Shown one piece after another: positions 53,624 to 62,609 of a DNA stretch of 64,000 nucleotides. Where the stretch lies: positions 2,480,001-2,544,000 of the forward strand of contig NZ_CP140255.1 of the NCBI RefSeq assembly GCF_034479615.1. The letters are read 5' to 3'. The translations under genes were made by a program, and so were the position numbers. The DNA is from Vreelandella neptunia. Its GTDB lineage: Bacteria > Pseudomonadota > Gammaproteobacteria > Pseudomonadales > Halomonadaceae. Below the pieces are notes generated by a model, which did not search any database, was not told the origin of the DNA, and saw only the letters and a program-made list of their open reading frames with translations. The first letter of the stretch is position 1. Every line of letters starts with the position of its first letter.

Positions 53624-55424
53624 TCAGGAACCCTGCTCGGCCAGCGTTGATGTAATCACGGGTGGTTGAATACTCTTTATCAAAGGCATTTTCTAGCGTA
53701 ACACGAGCGCTCCAGAGTGGCGCAAACCGCCAGCCTGCGCGCAGGTTAACCAGCCCATAGCCTCCTAAACGCTGGGTATTGGTGGTGTTATCGTAACGGT
53801 AACTCTGCGCGACTAGGGAACCCCCCAACGACCAATCGCCAAGCTCCCGATCTGCATCCAAACGCACACTCTGGGTGGCCCGGCGCGCCAATCGATTGCC
53901 GGTTGCCCGGTCTTCCGGATCCAGGTAGGTGAAGGCAGCTTGGAGTGTCCAGTCGTTAACCTCGACGCCGCTTGACAGCTCGGCGCCGCGTATACGCGCG
54001 CTGTTAACATTTTGCGGCGCCCATAAGCCACTCGACGTTGGCGCCCAGGCAATCATATCGTCGTAGTCGTTTTGGAAGGCAGCTAGATCCCAGAACCACT
54101 GGTTGTATTGGCCTCGAACGCCCACCTCGACGGTTTCAGACTTTTCTGGATTGAGATCAGGGTTACCCGAATCCGGCCAATATAGGTCATTGAAGCTCGG
54201 TGCCTTAAATGCGGTGCCCACACTGGCACGCAGCGTGTGGTAGCTATCCAAATCGTAACCTATCGCCAGACTACCGGTAATTTCATCGCCATAGGCTTCG
54301 TTATCGTCGTAACGCAGGCTTGCTTGAAGGGCGAACGGCGAAAAGTCGAGTAACCCTTGGGTAAACACTGCTTTGTTATCACGGCTGGTAACGTCAAAAT
54401 CGTTGGTGCTTGAAACGCGGTCTTCGCTAATTTCAGCGCCTGCGATCAACTCATGAGCGCCAAACTGAATGTTGTTCTGCCAACGGGCGGTTTGTGTGCG
54501 GGTATCAATAACGGAGGCGCCGAAATTATCGATTGTGTCCAACTCATCGCGGGCTTCGCTAAGGGTCAGTCGACTCTGCCAGGTATCAGTTACCGGCAAC
54601 TCAGCGTAGACGCCTGCCACCTGCTGGACGAAGTCATTCTCTCCACCGTCATATTCGTTGTTACCACGTGCGCGCATTGCCAACACGCCGACTTCAGCGC
54701 CACTCTCAAAGGTATGCGCAACACGGGCTAGCGCCGAGGTATTGTCGTAGCCTTTGTCTTCACCACCCCGACGAATGGGCTGGCCATCGGTATTGAAATG
54801 GCTAGCGGCAAAGCTGTAACGCGTGCCCCCCTCGCGCCCTGAAACGCCTGCGCTTAACCGCTGGGTATTGAATGAACCACCGCCGACTGAAATTCTCGGT
54901 TGCGGCCCCTCTTCGTCACCATCAGGGGTAAAAAGCTGTATCACGCCGCCGACGGCATCCGCACCATAAAGGCTACCGCGGGGGCCGCGCACAATCTCAG
55001 CACGGTCAAACATACGCGGATCTAAATACTGAAATGCAGCACCGCCCGCCGTAGCGGATCGCAGCCGAATACCATCAATCATGAGCACGGAGGCATCGCT
55101 GGGCGCCCCGCGTAGATAAACGCTGCTGTTTTTGCCAAAGCTGCCATTACTCGTGACATCAACCCCCGGCTGGCCGCGCAGAAGATCGGTCAGGCTGATG
55201 GGGTCTTGGCGGCGGAAAGTCGCTTCATCCAGCACGCTAACGGAAGAGAGGCTTTCGTTGGCGGTGCGGGGCGCTAACGCAGCGGTCACGACCACAGGAT
55301 CGAGCATAGCTAAATCGGTCGTTGTTTCGGCGTATTGCGCCTCGGCTTGGATGTGAAAGGCTAACGGTAAAGCAGCCATACTAAACGCCGCCCGTTTGGC
55401 GGTAATGTGGAAACGGAGGTTCAT
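53604..55424 (-). CDS. btuB: Vitamin B12 TonB-dependent outer-membrane receptor
   Basis: 606 aa from ATG 55424, after a stretch with weak ribosome-site features. A signal peptide (to about QAEAQ) is followed by the TonB box DPVVVTA, the plug (SVSVLDEATFRRQDPISLTDLLRGQPGVDV and RGPRGSLYGADAVGGVIQLFT) and a barrel ending in LSVHFGQ, with a terminal aromatic-rich pattern. BtuB binds cobalamin outside and uses TonB energy. A cobalamin riboswitch lies about 170 bases upstream on the same strand. Confidence 0.94.
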   Translation of the reverse strand: MNLRFHITAKRAAFSMAALPLAFHIQAEAQYAETTTDLAMLDPVVVTAALAPRTANESLSSVSVLDEATFRRQDPISLTDLLRGQPGVDVTSNGSFGKNSSVYLRGAPSDASVLMIDGIRLRSATAGGAAFQYLDPRMFDRAEIVRGPRGSLYGADAVGGVIQLFTPDGDEEGPQPRISVGGGSFNTQRLSAGVSGREGGTRYSFAASHFNTDGQPIRRGGEDKGYDNTSALARVAHTFESGAEVGVLAMRARGNNEYDGGENDFVQQVAGVYAELPVTDTWQSRLTLSEARDELDTIDNFGASVIDTRTQTARWQNNIQFGAHELIAGAEISEDRVSSTNDFDVTSRDNKAVFTQGLLDFSPFALQASLRYDDNEAYGDEITGSLAIGYDLDSYHTLRASVGTAFKAPSFNDLYWPDSGNPDLNPEKSETVEVGVRGQYNQWFWDLAAFQNDYDDMIAWAPTSSGLWAPQNVNSARIRGAELSSGVEVNDWTLQAAFTYLDPEDRATGNRLARRATQSVRLDADRELGDWSLGGSLVAQSYRYDNTTNTQRLGGYGLVNLRAGWRFAPLWSARVTLENAFDKEYSTTRDYINAGRAGFLSVHFGQ

Positions 55425-55597
55425 GGAGGATCCCTTGCACGCTGGGCTCACCCGCACAGCGCAGTTTTTTTGACCGAACGGAGGATCAAACAAGGGAGTC
55501 TCGGTCGCACGGCATGATCGCATCGCGCCACCGTTAATCGCCCTGAGAGCGCCCACCGCGCCTCGGCATATATCGGTTCAGGTTGAACCATTACTCT

Positions 55598-55792
55598 CGG
55601 GCCGGTCTCCGGGCTGACGAGCGAAAGACGTCTTCATTCTTTCCGAACGACCACCTTCCCGTGCTTGAGCACAGTGGCGTCTTAGCCGTTCTTATCTCGA
55701 TCACCGTTGCGGGGGCAGCGTTGGAATCACGCAAAGCGTTCACCAACTTCCCGTTTCACTAGCGGCTTTAATCCACCGCCAGCACCTGAGAG
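55598..55792 (-). ncRNA. Cobalamin riboswitch
   Basis: Read on the minus strand, GTGCTGGCGG, CGGGAAGTTGGTG, CAACGCTGCCCCCGCAACGGTGA, GACGCCACTGTG, CGGGAAGGTGG and finally GTCAGCCCGGAGACCGGCC appear in the family order. It precedes btuB, which fits B12 repression of import. Confidence 0.94.
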
Positions 55793-55903
55793 TGGGCGTA
55801 AGCTAGCAACTTGTTGGAGGGTGGTCAATTCTCAAGGGTACCCTCCTTGATGCGGGTATCCCGTTAAACTCAGATAGACGCCAAGCCATTCGCTCATTTG
55901 AAA

Positions 55904-56122
55904 TTAGCACCCAGCTTCAATCATCTGTTTTATTTTTAGCGCTTTTTCAAAGTGATCCAGCTTGTGGGTTCCTCTCCACCATGTCGCCACTTCCATAAGA
56001 AGCTCTGGATCATCATTTTTATTTGCAAAGAAAGCATAGAAAGAAAGCCCTACCGCCTCCCCCTTAGTGTTTATTTTATGGGCACAGACGGCAGCAATTT
56101 TTTCTCTCAATTCGGGTCTCAC
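55904..56122 (-). CDS. DUF6500 family protein
   Basis: 72 aa. LREKIAAVCAHKIN, GEAVGLSFYAFFANKNDDPELLMEVATWW and HKLDHFEKALKIKQMIE match DUF6500, of unknown function. It is a single gene between the btuB riboswitch and the large lipoprotein gene, on the same strand as both. Confidence 0.8.
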   Translation of the reverse strand: MRPELREKIAAVCAHKINTKGEAVGLSFYAFFANKNDDPELLMEVATWWRGTHKLDHFEKALKIKQMIEAGC

Positions 56123-56241
56123 TCACTTACTCCATATTGGCAAAGCAAAATCCCTCAGTCAGCCTCTGGGCACCCATGTAAAAAGGAATATTTTACTTTT
56201 CAAAATCAGCGATTTAGATATTTTTCTGTTTTTCATATTGC

Positions 56242-58179
56242 TTAATGAGCTTGTATGCCATCGCTTACTAATTCAAAATCGAATTCATAGTCAACAACCG
56301 TGGTCGACCCCTTGTACCAAATCTCAACGGTTTCCGGCTGACCATGAAAATAGTAAACATCCACTGGCGTTCGCCGCGGCTGGTTATTGAAATAGGTGTC
56401 TTGCATTATTTCTGCCAAGTACCCCTGGCCGTCCTTCACGAACACCTGGTTTCTGCGCTCAGTATGTTCGTCACGCACCTCTGCAACTTCACGTGGTTCA
56501 AACACAGCATAATCGATAACTAACTGATTTCCGTTCAGCGTCATACCTGCTGGAAGCTCGTCTTTGGCAAAGCTGTCCTTAATCAGATTCGGCGCGACTA
56601 GCATCGGTAGCGTGCCTTTGACGCGCACTGGAGTCTCGGTGAATCGCTCAGGACTATAATCCAGCCGCCCGAACCTTCGCGGGTACACAGCGCCCAACCC
56701 TCTGTCACCTTCCTTGTATTCAAAGGCAACCACCTCACTTTCGTTCTCGTTCGGCTCGCGCGCTTCAACTCTATCACCCTGCGAATCATAAAATTCAAAT
56801 GTACCCATCACATGCAAAGCGCCTGCGCGCTCCTCTTTTTTCAAAAAAAGATCGCTTTGCACCGGTGGGTAAAACCAGCCGATCTGGCCTGAGTGTTCCC
56901 TATTTGGGTCTAAGCCCTCACCCTCTTCATGCCACTGGATCGTTTTGATCCGCTCTTGCATCAGCGCATCATCCAGCTCAACAGTAGGTAGTTTGTGTTC
57001 CTCACGGGTACTATACACTGGCGCCGTGGGCGGAATTTCAGGTAAAGCGTCCAGATTGCCGTCATCAACCGTCAACGGATGCGGAAAATTGTGCACTGGC
57101 AACTCCAGTTCATGGCTTACCGATTCACTCTCTTCGGTATAGACCATCAGGGTGACGCGTGCTTTGTCGACAATGCCACTGAACGCCCGGCCCAAAAATA
57201 ACTTACGGCCCTGCTCCTCACGCAGGGTATCGCGCATCGTTTCAAGTTCGCTACGCGCCACGGCTTCGTCTAAAGTCCCCTGTTCTGCCCGCTGGTAGAG
57301 GTCGTCCAATAGCTCGTGAATACGTTGAGCGCGGTTAGTCGGTGCTCGCTCAGTTGCATGCCAGGCAAGATACTGGCCATGGGCATCAACAGCTTCGGCA
57401 AGGATATCCCTATTACCAAAGTTCATCGGTGTGCCTTCCTCGGCATCCACCTCAATCTCATAGCGCCCATTCGCGAACTCCAACAGGGTCACTAAATAGC
57501 CCCCTTGCTCGGCTGTTTTACCAACATCATCAGCAGTAAACTCAAACTCAAGCAGAGCGGTTGGCAAGTCCGCATGAAATTCGCCGCTCACTGTGAGTGG
57601 CTGCGGATCATCGGCAGTAAAAGGCGCCTTGAAACAAAAACTCTCACCGGTGTACACGACGTCGGCGGTTTCCCGCTGCTGGTTCGTAACCTCTGGAAGT
57701 TCTAACGTGCGGCCGTCCTCAAATGCCATCTGCGGAAAGTCCAGATAATGACGAAATGGAAATTCAAATCCCTGACTCAATTTCAAACCATGGTGATCCG
57801 AATACCCCATGCATTGGGGGTGGTCATAGCTACTGAAAGCCAGCAAGCTTTGCACATAAGTGTCCGTCAAATCAGCGAGGTCTGCATAGTCCTCCAGCCG
57901 CAACAACCATGGCTGAGTGTACTGAAATTGATCGGGAACCATATGGAAAGGAATAAGATTCAACATATCGAAGTAATTTGAATGCTGCTCTTGCCACAAT
58001 AGTTGCGCCAGCGCCTTGTCTTCAAGACCATCTAATACAGCTTTACGGTCGTCGTTAATAGCTTCCAGCCGATCAAACTGCTCTTTCACACTGCTTGGTT
58101 CCCGCTCAGCTTCCTTACTTTCTACACAGCCAGTGACCAGCAGTGCACTGACTAGTGTAACCATCCATTTTCTTTGCAT
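56242..58179 (-). CDS. Large lipoprotein of unknown function
   Basis: 645 aa from ATG 58179, which has GGGGGAG at a good distance; the ORF remains open 29 codons further but this part comes from a decayed copy of another gene. The lipobox LVTGC is at residues about 15 to 19. The body is acidic and mainly beta, with no recognised motif (for example YFHGQPETVEIWYKGSTTVVDYEFDF at the end). It is probably anchored to the membrane and periplasmic or exposed. I do not recognise a family. Confidence 0.7.
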   Translation of the reverse strand: MQRKWMVTLVSALLVTGCVESKEAEREPSSVKEQFDRLEAINDDRKAVLDGLEDKALAQLLWQEQHSNYFDMLNLIPFHMVPDQFQYTQPWLLRLEDYADLADLTDTYVQSLLAFSSYDHPQCMGYSDHHGLKLSQGFEFPFRHYLDFPQMAFEDGRTLELPEVTNQQRETADVVYTGESFCFKAPFTADDPQPLTVSGEFHADLPTALLEFEFTADDVGKTAEQGGYLVTLLEFANGRYEIEVDAEEGTPMNFGNRDILAEAVDAHGQYLAWHATERAPTNRAQRIHELLDDLYQRAEQGTLDEAVARSELETMRDTLREEQGRKLFLGRAFSGIVDKARVTLMVYTEESESVSHELELPVHNFPHPLTVDDGNLDALPEIPPTAPVYSTREEHKLPTVELDDALMQERIKTIQWHEEGEGLDPNREHSGQIGWFYPPVQSDLFLKKEERAGALHVMGTFEFYDSQGDRVEAREPNENESEVVAFEYKEGDRGLGAVYPRRFGRLDYSPERFTETPVRVKGTLPMLVAPNLIKDSFAKDELPAGMTLNGNQLVIDYAVFEPREVAEVRDEHTERRNQVFVKDGQGYLAEIMQDTYFNNQPRRTPVDVYYFHGQPETVEIWYKGSTTVVDYEFDFELVSDGIQAH

Positions 58180-58199
58180 GCTATTAACTCCCCCGCCCT

Positions 58200-58440
58200 T
58201 ATTTATGCTGATTAGCAGTTTGAATTCACCGACTAAAACGTCATCGTCTCTACGAAGATTTTTCAATTTTAAACGCCAATCAAGTGGTATAAATCACCTA
58301 CTCTTCACCTATCTGAAACCAAAAAGATAAAAAGAGTTTTTCTGCTATCAAGTCAGATATCGACTGCATAAAAAAGCCATAGCCGGGATCGGTCTCTAAC
58401 GCTTTCATTTCCAGCACAATCTCTCTGATCCTGAATTCAA
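58200..58440 (-). pseudogene. Decayed partial copy of the 58.6-59.1 kb gene pair
   Basis: 58298-58437 translates to FRIREIVLEMKALETDPGYG and on to FLSFWFQIGEE then stop, closely matching the C-terminal end of the 237-aa gene at 58996-59709. Directly after it, 58200-58281 reads KLKNLRRDDDVLVGEFKLLI, matching the start of the 129-aa gene. The order and spacing are the same as in the intact pair, so this is an old tandem copy, now truncated by deletion where the lipoprotein leader begins. Confidence 0.75.
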
Positions 58441-58567
58441 CTAATAAGTGCAGCACCTGCGGTTTCTAGTGCTCCTGAGCATTCACCTAAGAAAACTGAG
58501 GCTGGATGACAGCTTTATCGAAGGTGTCATGCATCAGGTGCTTGATGCCCTACCCTACCTAGGGGCT

Positions 58568-58957
58568 TTAGAAACAGTCAGCTTTTTGAGCGACCACCCA
58601 CCTATGTAGACGTGCAGGCAATAATTTCAACGCCGTTATTCGGCAACGTGACCAGTACACCGAAAGCACAAGCAAGCCAACACCCACTAACAATCCAGTA
58701 ATTGCAAAACCTAGACTTATCACGCCGTACTCGGCTAACACCTGATTATAAGTGAATACAAACCCGCTCATCGCTGACAGCATTAAAGCGCGTCTGTCGA
58801 CCCATAATGAGATTAGAGCGAAAACCGTATAGATCAATGTCGCGCCTATCGCATGCCTGAGCGTGAGGGAATCCACGCCGAGGAATAACAGCTCCAATTC
58901 GCCGACTAACAGATCATTTTCCCTACAGAGGCGTTTAAACCAGGTGGTTAAGTCCAT
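58568..58957 (-). CDS. Membrane protein of unknown function
   Basis: 129 aa with a soluble N-terminus (MDLTTWFKRLCRENDLLVGELELLFLG) and three to four hydrophobic helices (residues about 38 to 100). No family was recognised. It follows the 237-aa gene by 38 bases on the same strand and is probably co-expressed. A second, decayed copy of its start exists at 58.2 kb. Confidence 0.6.
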   Translation of the reverse strand: MDLTTWFKRLCRENDLLVGELELLFLGVDSLTLRHAIGATLIYTVFALISLWVDRRALMLSAMSGFVFTYNQVLAEYGVISLGFAITGLLVGVGLLVLSVYWSRCRITALKLLPARLHRWVVAQKADCF

Positions 58958-58995
58958 ATTTAAACGCTATGCCTCGTTCAAATGATAATAATCAT

Positions 58996-59709
58996 TCACT
59001 CTTCACTTATTTGAAACCACTCGGACAAGAAAGGATCTTCTTCGATTAAATCAGGTGTAGGCTGCACCAAAAAGCCATAGCCAGGATCGATCTCTAACGC
59101 TTTCTTTTCCTGCACAATCGCTCTAATTACCTCGAGGGATGGTTTTTTCTTAACGTCTTCCTGCTCTTCTTCAGAGCAAGTCGACCAGAGATGCACGCCT
59201 AACGCCGTGTACCAAATACTGATCAACTCACGGTCATTTTGGGCTGCGGCAGCAATCATCACTTCTTTTACCATGTCTACAATATCTATCGCTGCTGGCG
59301 GCAGTGCCTCGTTACCCGTAAGCACGCCTAAATCGACAAATCGTTGCCAGAGCAGCGAGCCGGCATCACAAAATAAATGGGGTGGTTTAACATACCCTGC
59401 GGCCGGGTTTGTCTGACTATGCCACTTTTCTTCTGGATGAAGATTTACAAAGGTAAAATCTTGAATACTATCAAAAAATGCTTTATGAGCTGAATATTCA
59501 GGATGCTGTTCAATGTTAAATTGATATACAAACCTATGCTTCAGAAGGGTATCGATAACCCTCAAGTGAGTAAAACCAGTATCCCAACTTTCTTGAAATT
59601 GATAGAGATTCCAGAATAAAGAGCGCTGCTCGAAACTGCCGTGCTCACCAGCTTGGTCAAGACAGTTGACCGACATTTCAACCAGATCTTCAAATTCATG
59701 CATCGACAT
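58996..59709 (-). CDS. Soluble helical protein of unknown function
   Basis: 237 aa, acidic and helical (for example SVNCLDQAGEHGSFEQRS, AIDIVDMVKEVMIAAAAQNDR), with no membrane segment or catalytic motif I can name. An AAGGA site precedes the ATG at 59709. Paired with a membrane protein downstream and a decayed copy nearby, it could be an immunity or accessory protein, but that is only a guess. Confidence 0.6.
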   Translation of the reverse strand: MSMHEFEDLVEMSVNCLDQAGEHGSFEQRSLFWNLYQFQESWDTGFTHLRVIDTLLKHRFVYQFNIEQHPEYSAHKAFFDSIQDFTFVNLHPEEKWHSQTNPAAGYVKPPHLFCDAGSLLWQRFVDLGVLTGNEALPPAAIDIVDMVKEVMIAAAAQNDRELISIWYTALGVHLWSTCSEEEQEDVKKKPSLEVIRAIVQEKKALEIDPGYGFLVQPTPDLIEEDPFLSEWFQISEE

Positions 59710-60305
59710 TTATCAATTCCTTATGTGCCGACTAGTGGTTAATCGACGTAGTGTGGACTGCCTGCATCGTCTATATTCAGCACTCTACAGCTTAAAATAA
59801 GACGCAAGCTTTAAGGCTTTTAGTTACCTGGTGACCGCGCTATAACTCGCTACTGTGATGACTACTTTGAGGATGAGAGGCAAGTTATTGTCGCGCATCC
59901 AATGTTCGTTCATGGCCTTAGTAACGGAGTCGTGAGCATCTTCAGCCAATCAATATGGGCTTCTTCACCTCAGTGCATCGACATGTTCAAGCCAATAAGT
60001 TCTTCTCTCGCGAACATACTCTTGTCGTAGCTGGCTATTTGGTAGCGCGCTTCTAGCGAATCAATATCCCATGATAGTTCGATAGAATTTTTCGTTACCA
60101 GTGACAGTCGCTCCGTGGATCATTCACTGCTCATGAGAATTGACTAAGATAGCGAATCAAAAGTTAAACACAACCTTTAAAGGATAAATCCTGGGCAAGT
60201 CACAGCGATCTCTTACACGCGTAAGAGATCGCTTACAAAATTTTAAGCAATGGCTTACAAAGCCAATGAAAATCATCAAATGGCTGGGGCATCGAACTCA
60301 GTCAG
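59710..60305 (-). other. Intergenic region with possible gene remnant
   Basis: 596 bases hold no intact gene. On the minus strand, 60121 to 59978 is open and reads RLSLVTKNSIELSW to SLEARYQIASYDKSMFAREE and IGLNMSMH before a stop, preceded by a stop codon just after a possible ATG (60134). This may be a decayed gene. A perfect 13-bp hairpin lies at 60204-60233. Confidence 0.35.
60204..60233. terminator. Perfect 13-bp hairpin
   Basis: AGCGATCTCTTAC and GTAAGAGATCGCT enclose a four-base loop (ACGC). The plus-strand continuation TACAAAATTTT is partly T-rich. It lies past the 3' end of the second cobalamin cluster, so it may terminate that operon. Confidence 0.55.
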
Positions 60306-60731
60306 CTACTTAACCGCCATCACCAAACCATGCCGCACATACCACACCTGCTCAGCCTGGGCAGTGGCATCCTGAACGAACCAGCCATTGAGGTCACGTA
60401 AGCGGCGCTGTTCGGGCTGCATGGGCACAATCCCACGGCCAACTTCGTTGGCAATGATGATTAACGGTGCATTTAGCTCTTCGGCGCGCTGGCAGAGTGC
60501 TGCCATATCGCTCTGCCACTGCTGGCGCAGGGTATCGTTATCGTCACGTTCGAGGGAAGCCCCAAGCCACTCAAGCACACCTGTGATAACAAGCGGCGTA
60601 TCGGCTATTAGCGTTTGCTGGCTATCGCTGAAGGGCTTATCAGTATCCAGACGCCTCCATTTCGCAGTGGGAAAGCGTGCGGCTACGGCGTCGCGTTTGC
60701 CAGCGCAGGCACCGCCGATGAAGAGCTGCAT
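60306..60731 (-). CDS. CobU-like protein with degenerate P-loop
   Basis: 141 aa from ATG 60731, 7 bases after GGGG. The N-terminus MQLFIGGACAGKRDAV resembles the CobU P-loop but has Arg instead of Ser/Thr after GK. The C-terminal IIIANEVGRGIVPMQPEQRRLRDL is a near-perfect match to the CobU motif NEVGxGIVP. The middle region with the guanylylated His is not seen. It is a shortened second CobU paralogue, and its activity is uncertain. It overlaps the phosphatase gene. Confidence 0.75.
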   Translation of the reverse strand: MQLFIGGACAGKRDAVAARFPTAKWRRLDTDKPFSDSQQTLIADTPLVITGVLEWLGASLERDDNDTLRQQWQSDMAALCQRAEELNAPLIIIANEVGRGIVPMQPEQRRLRDLNGWFVQDATAQAEQVWYVRHGLVMAVK

Positions 60732-61336
60732 TGCCATTCCCCTTTTCCATGTTCGTCTTGCTGATAAATAAGCTGCCAGCGCCTGCCTTGGGCTTGGAGC
60801 ACAGTACCGTCCCAGAAATGAATCGTTTCAAAGCGGCGGCGCAGCTCACGAATCACGCCACCATGGGTGACGGCCAGAATCTTTTTATGGCCGTCGACGC
60901 GGCCATTCGTAGCCAGATCATGCAACCAAGCGTCTAAACGCTCTCGCAATTGGGCCGCCGATTCACCGCCGGGAATTTGCAGTTCGCCCACGCTATCAAT
61001 CCAGGCACGGTAATGGGGTAAGTCTTTTAGCTCATCGTAAACTTTGCCTTCGTACTCGCCAAAATCGAGCTCGCGCAGGCGCGGTTCAAGCGATAGTGGC
61101 ACGTTGGCCTTGGCTACTTCTGCCCACGCCAGGGTTTGCTGGCAGCGGTTAAGATCGCTTGAGTAGATGGCATCGAACTGCTCATCCACCAACGCGTCAC
61201 GCAGTGCCAGCAACCCATCTTCAGCATCGGGAAACAGCAGCGGAATATCCTGCTGGCCTTGATAACGGCGCTCTAAATTCCAAGCGGTGATACCGTGGCG
61301 AACTGCCACCAGCTCCACAGTAAGATCAGTAGCCAA
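60683..61336 (-). CDS. cobC: Alpha-ribazole phosphatase/histidine phosphatase
   Basis: 217 aa. The catalytic VRHGITAWNLERRYQG near residue 12 is the RHG motif; ELDFGEYEGKVYDEL and VTHGGVIRELRRRF are family features. It probably dephosphorylates the alpha-ribazole phosphate or adenosylcobalamin phosphate. The TTG at 61336 follows GGAGGAG. It overlaps the cobS end by 64 bases, unusually deep for adjacent genes. The name follows the Salmonella usage. Confidence 0.85.
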   Translation of the reverse strand: MATDLTVELVAVRHGITAWNLERRYQGQQDIPLLFPDAEDGLLALRDALVDEQFDAIYSSDLNRCQQTLAWAEVAKANVPLSLEPRLRELDFGEYEGKVYDELKDLPHYRAWIDSVGELQIPGGESAAQLRERLDAWLHDLATNGRVDGHKKILAVTHGGVIRELRRRFETIHFWDGTVLQAQGRRWQLIYQQDEHGKGEWQCSSSSAVPALANATP

Positions 61337-62043
61337 AGCTCTCCTCCTTCGATGGTGGCGCCTACCATATCGCCGTTAATCCCGTTAAACAGTCGCAACA
61401 TAAACCAGCGCATAAGTACCACAAAAACCATGACCGTTAGCCCTATCAATACGACTGGCGGGGCTAACAGTGCGATCAACGCCAATGGCAATAGCGCGAG
61501 CGCCACGTCCTGGCCGCTAAGCGACTGTTGCCAACTCCAAGCCAAGCCTTTCGGCTGGGCGCAAGGCGTCAAAACTAGCAAGGCAACGCCCGCCCAGCGC
61601 CCTAGCGCGGGCACCACCAGCAGCCACCAGAGCGGCGCTTGATAAGTGAGCAATGCCCACAGCAGCACGCCCTTCCAGGCGAGCAGAAACAGTAGCGCCA
61701 GCATTCCAAAACTGCCGATTTGTGGGTCTTTCATAATCTCCCAGCGGCGCGCCAGCGGCTGATTGCTGCCCAGCGCATCGGCGATGTCCATGACGCCATC
61801 CAAATGCAGCCCACCCGAGAGCGCCACCCACACGCTTAATATCGCCAGCGCGGTGATCGGCGTGGGAACGCTGTGCATAGCAAACGCTGTTAACGCCAGT
61901 ACGCTCCCTATCATCAACCCCACTAATGGATAGGCGCGCACTGCCCAGCGCCGGGTATCGGGCGTCCAGGGAACGGCTATTGGAATCGGGACTCGGGTCA
62001 GAAACTGCAGCGCCAGCAGCACACCGAACAAGGCATTTTTCAA
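61273..62043 (-). CDS. cobS: Adenosylcobinamide-GDP ribazoletransferase
   Basis: 256 aa. ALQFLTRVPIPIAV near residue 11, and GGLHLDGVMDIADALGSNQP near 78 with its Asp-rich active region, are CobS signatures. Several membrane helices follow. It joins adenosylcobinamide-GDP with alpha-ribazole. It overlaps cobU by 4 bases. Confidence 0.94.
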   Translation of the reverse strand: MKNALFGVLLALQFLTRVPIPIAVPWTPDTRRWAVRAYPLVGLMIGSVLALTAFAMHSVPTPITALAILSVWVALSGGLHLDGVMDIADALGSNQPLARRWEIMKDPQIGSFGMLALLFLLAWKGVLLWALLTYQAPLWWLLVVPALGRWAGVALLVLTPCAQPKGLAWSWQQSLSGQDVALALLPLALIALLAPPVVLIGLTVMVFVVLMRWFMLRLFNGINGDMVGATIEGGELWLLILLWSWWQFATVSPLGI

Positions 62044-62609
62044 ACGTTTACCTCCTTCTCATGCTTCCAGTCCTGATGCTTCCACTTAATGGCACAGCCT
62101 GCGACCACTTCGAGTACAGAATCGGCCTCTGCCGCTATCCAGCAGTGAGCCCGCTGAAGAAACGCCAGATAGCGCCAGGTTTCAGCATCCGTAGGCGGCA
62201 ACGCTTCGTTAATATCATTGGAGACAATCACTAGATAAAGGCTGCGCGCGCGGGCCTCAGCCAGTGCGTTAGCCAGCAACGCTAAGCCCTCTTCTTCGCA
62301 TAGCCTGCTGGCGTACAGGACTTGGCTGGCCCAGAGGGTTACGCAGTCCAGCAGCACCGCGCTGCCATCAGGCACCTCGACGAGTGCCTGATCTATTGCC
62401 AGCGGTGCTTCTATGGTGATCCATTGAACGGTTTCACTCTGGCCGTTTCTAGTCTGCTGGTGTCGAGCCACCCGCTCAGCCATCTCTTCGTCGTACACCT
62501 CAGCAGTGGCCAGGTAATAACAGGGTGAGCTAGCCGCGGCGTCTACCACCCATTGCTCGGCGATATCACTTTTGCCGGAACGCGCCCCGCCGCTAACGAA
62601 GACAATCAT
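62040..62609 (-). CDS. cobU: Adenosylcobinamide kinase/guanylyltransferase (divergent C-terminus)
   Basis: 189 aa. The P-loop VSGGARSGKSDIAE and the DEEMAERVARHQQTR region with its His are conserved. However, the usual NEVGxGIVP segment reads VSNDINEALPPTD, a marked departure. CobU/CobP phosphorylates adenosylcobinamide and then transfers GMP. It overlaps cobS by 4 bases and lies immediately before it, in the normal order. Confidence 0.88.
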   Translation of the reverse strand: MIVFVSGGARSGKSDIAEQWVVDAAASSPCYYLATAEVYDEEMAERVARHQQTRNGQSETVQWITIEAPLAIDQALVEVPDGSAVLLDCVTLWASQVLYASRLCEEEGLALLANALAEARARSLYLVIVSNDINEALPPTDAETWRYLAFLQRAHCWIAAEADSVLEVVAGCAIKWKHQDWKHEKEVNV

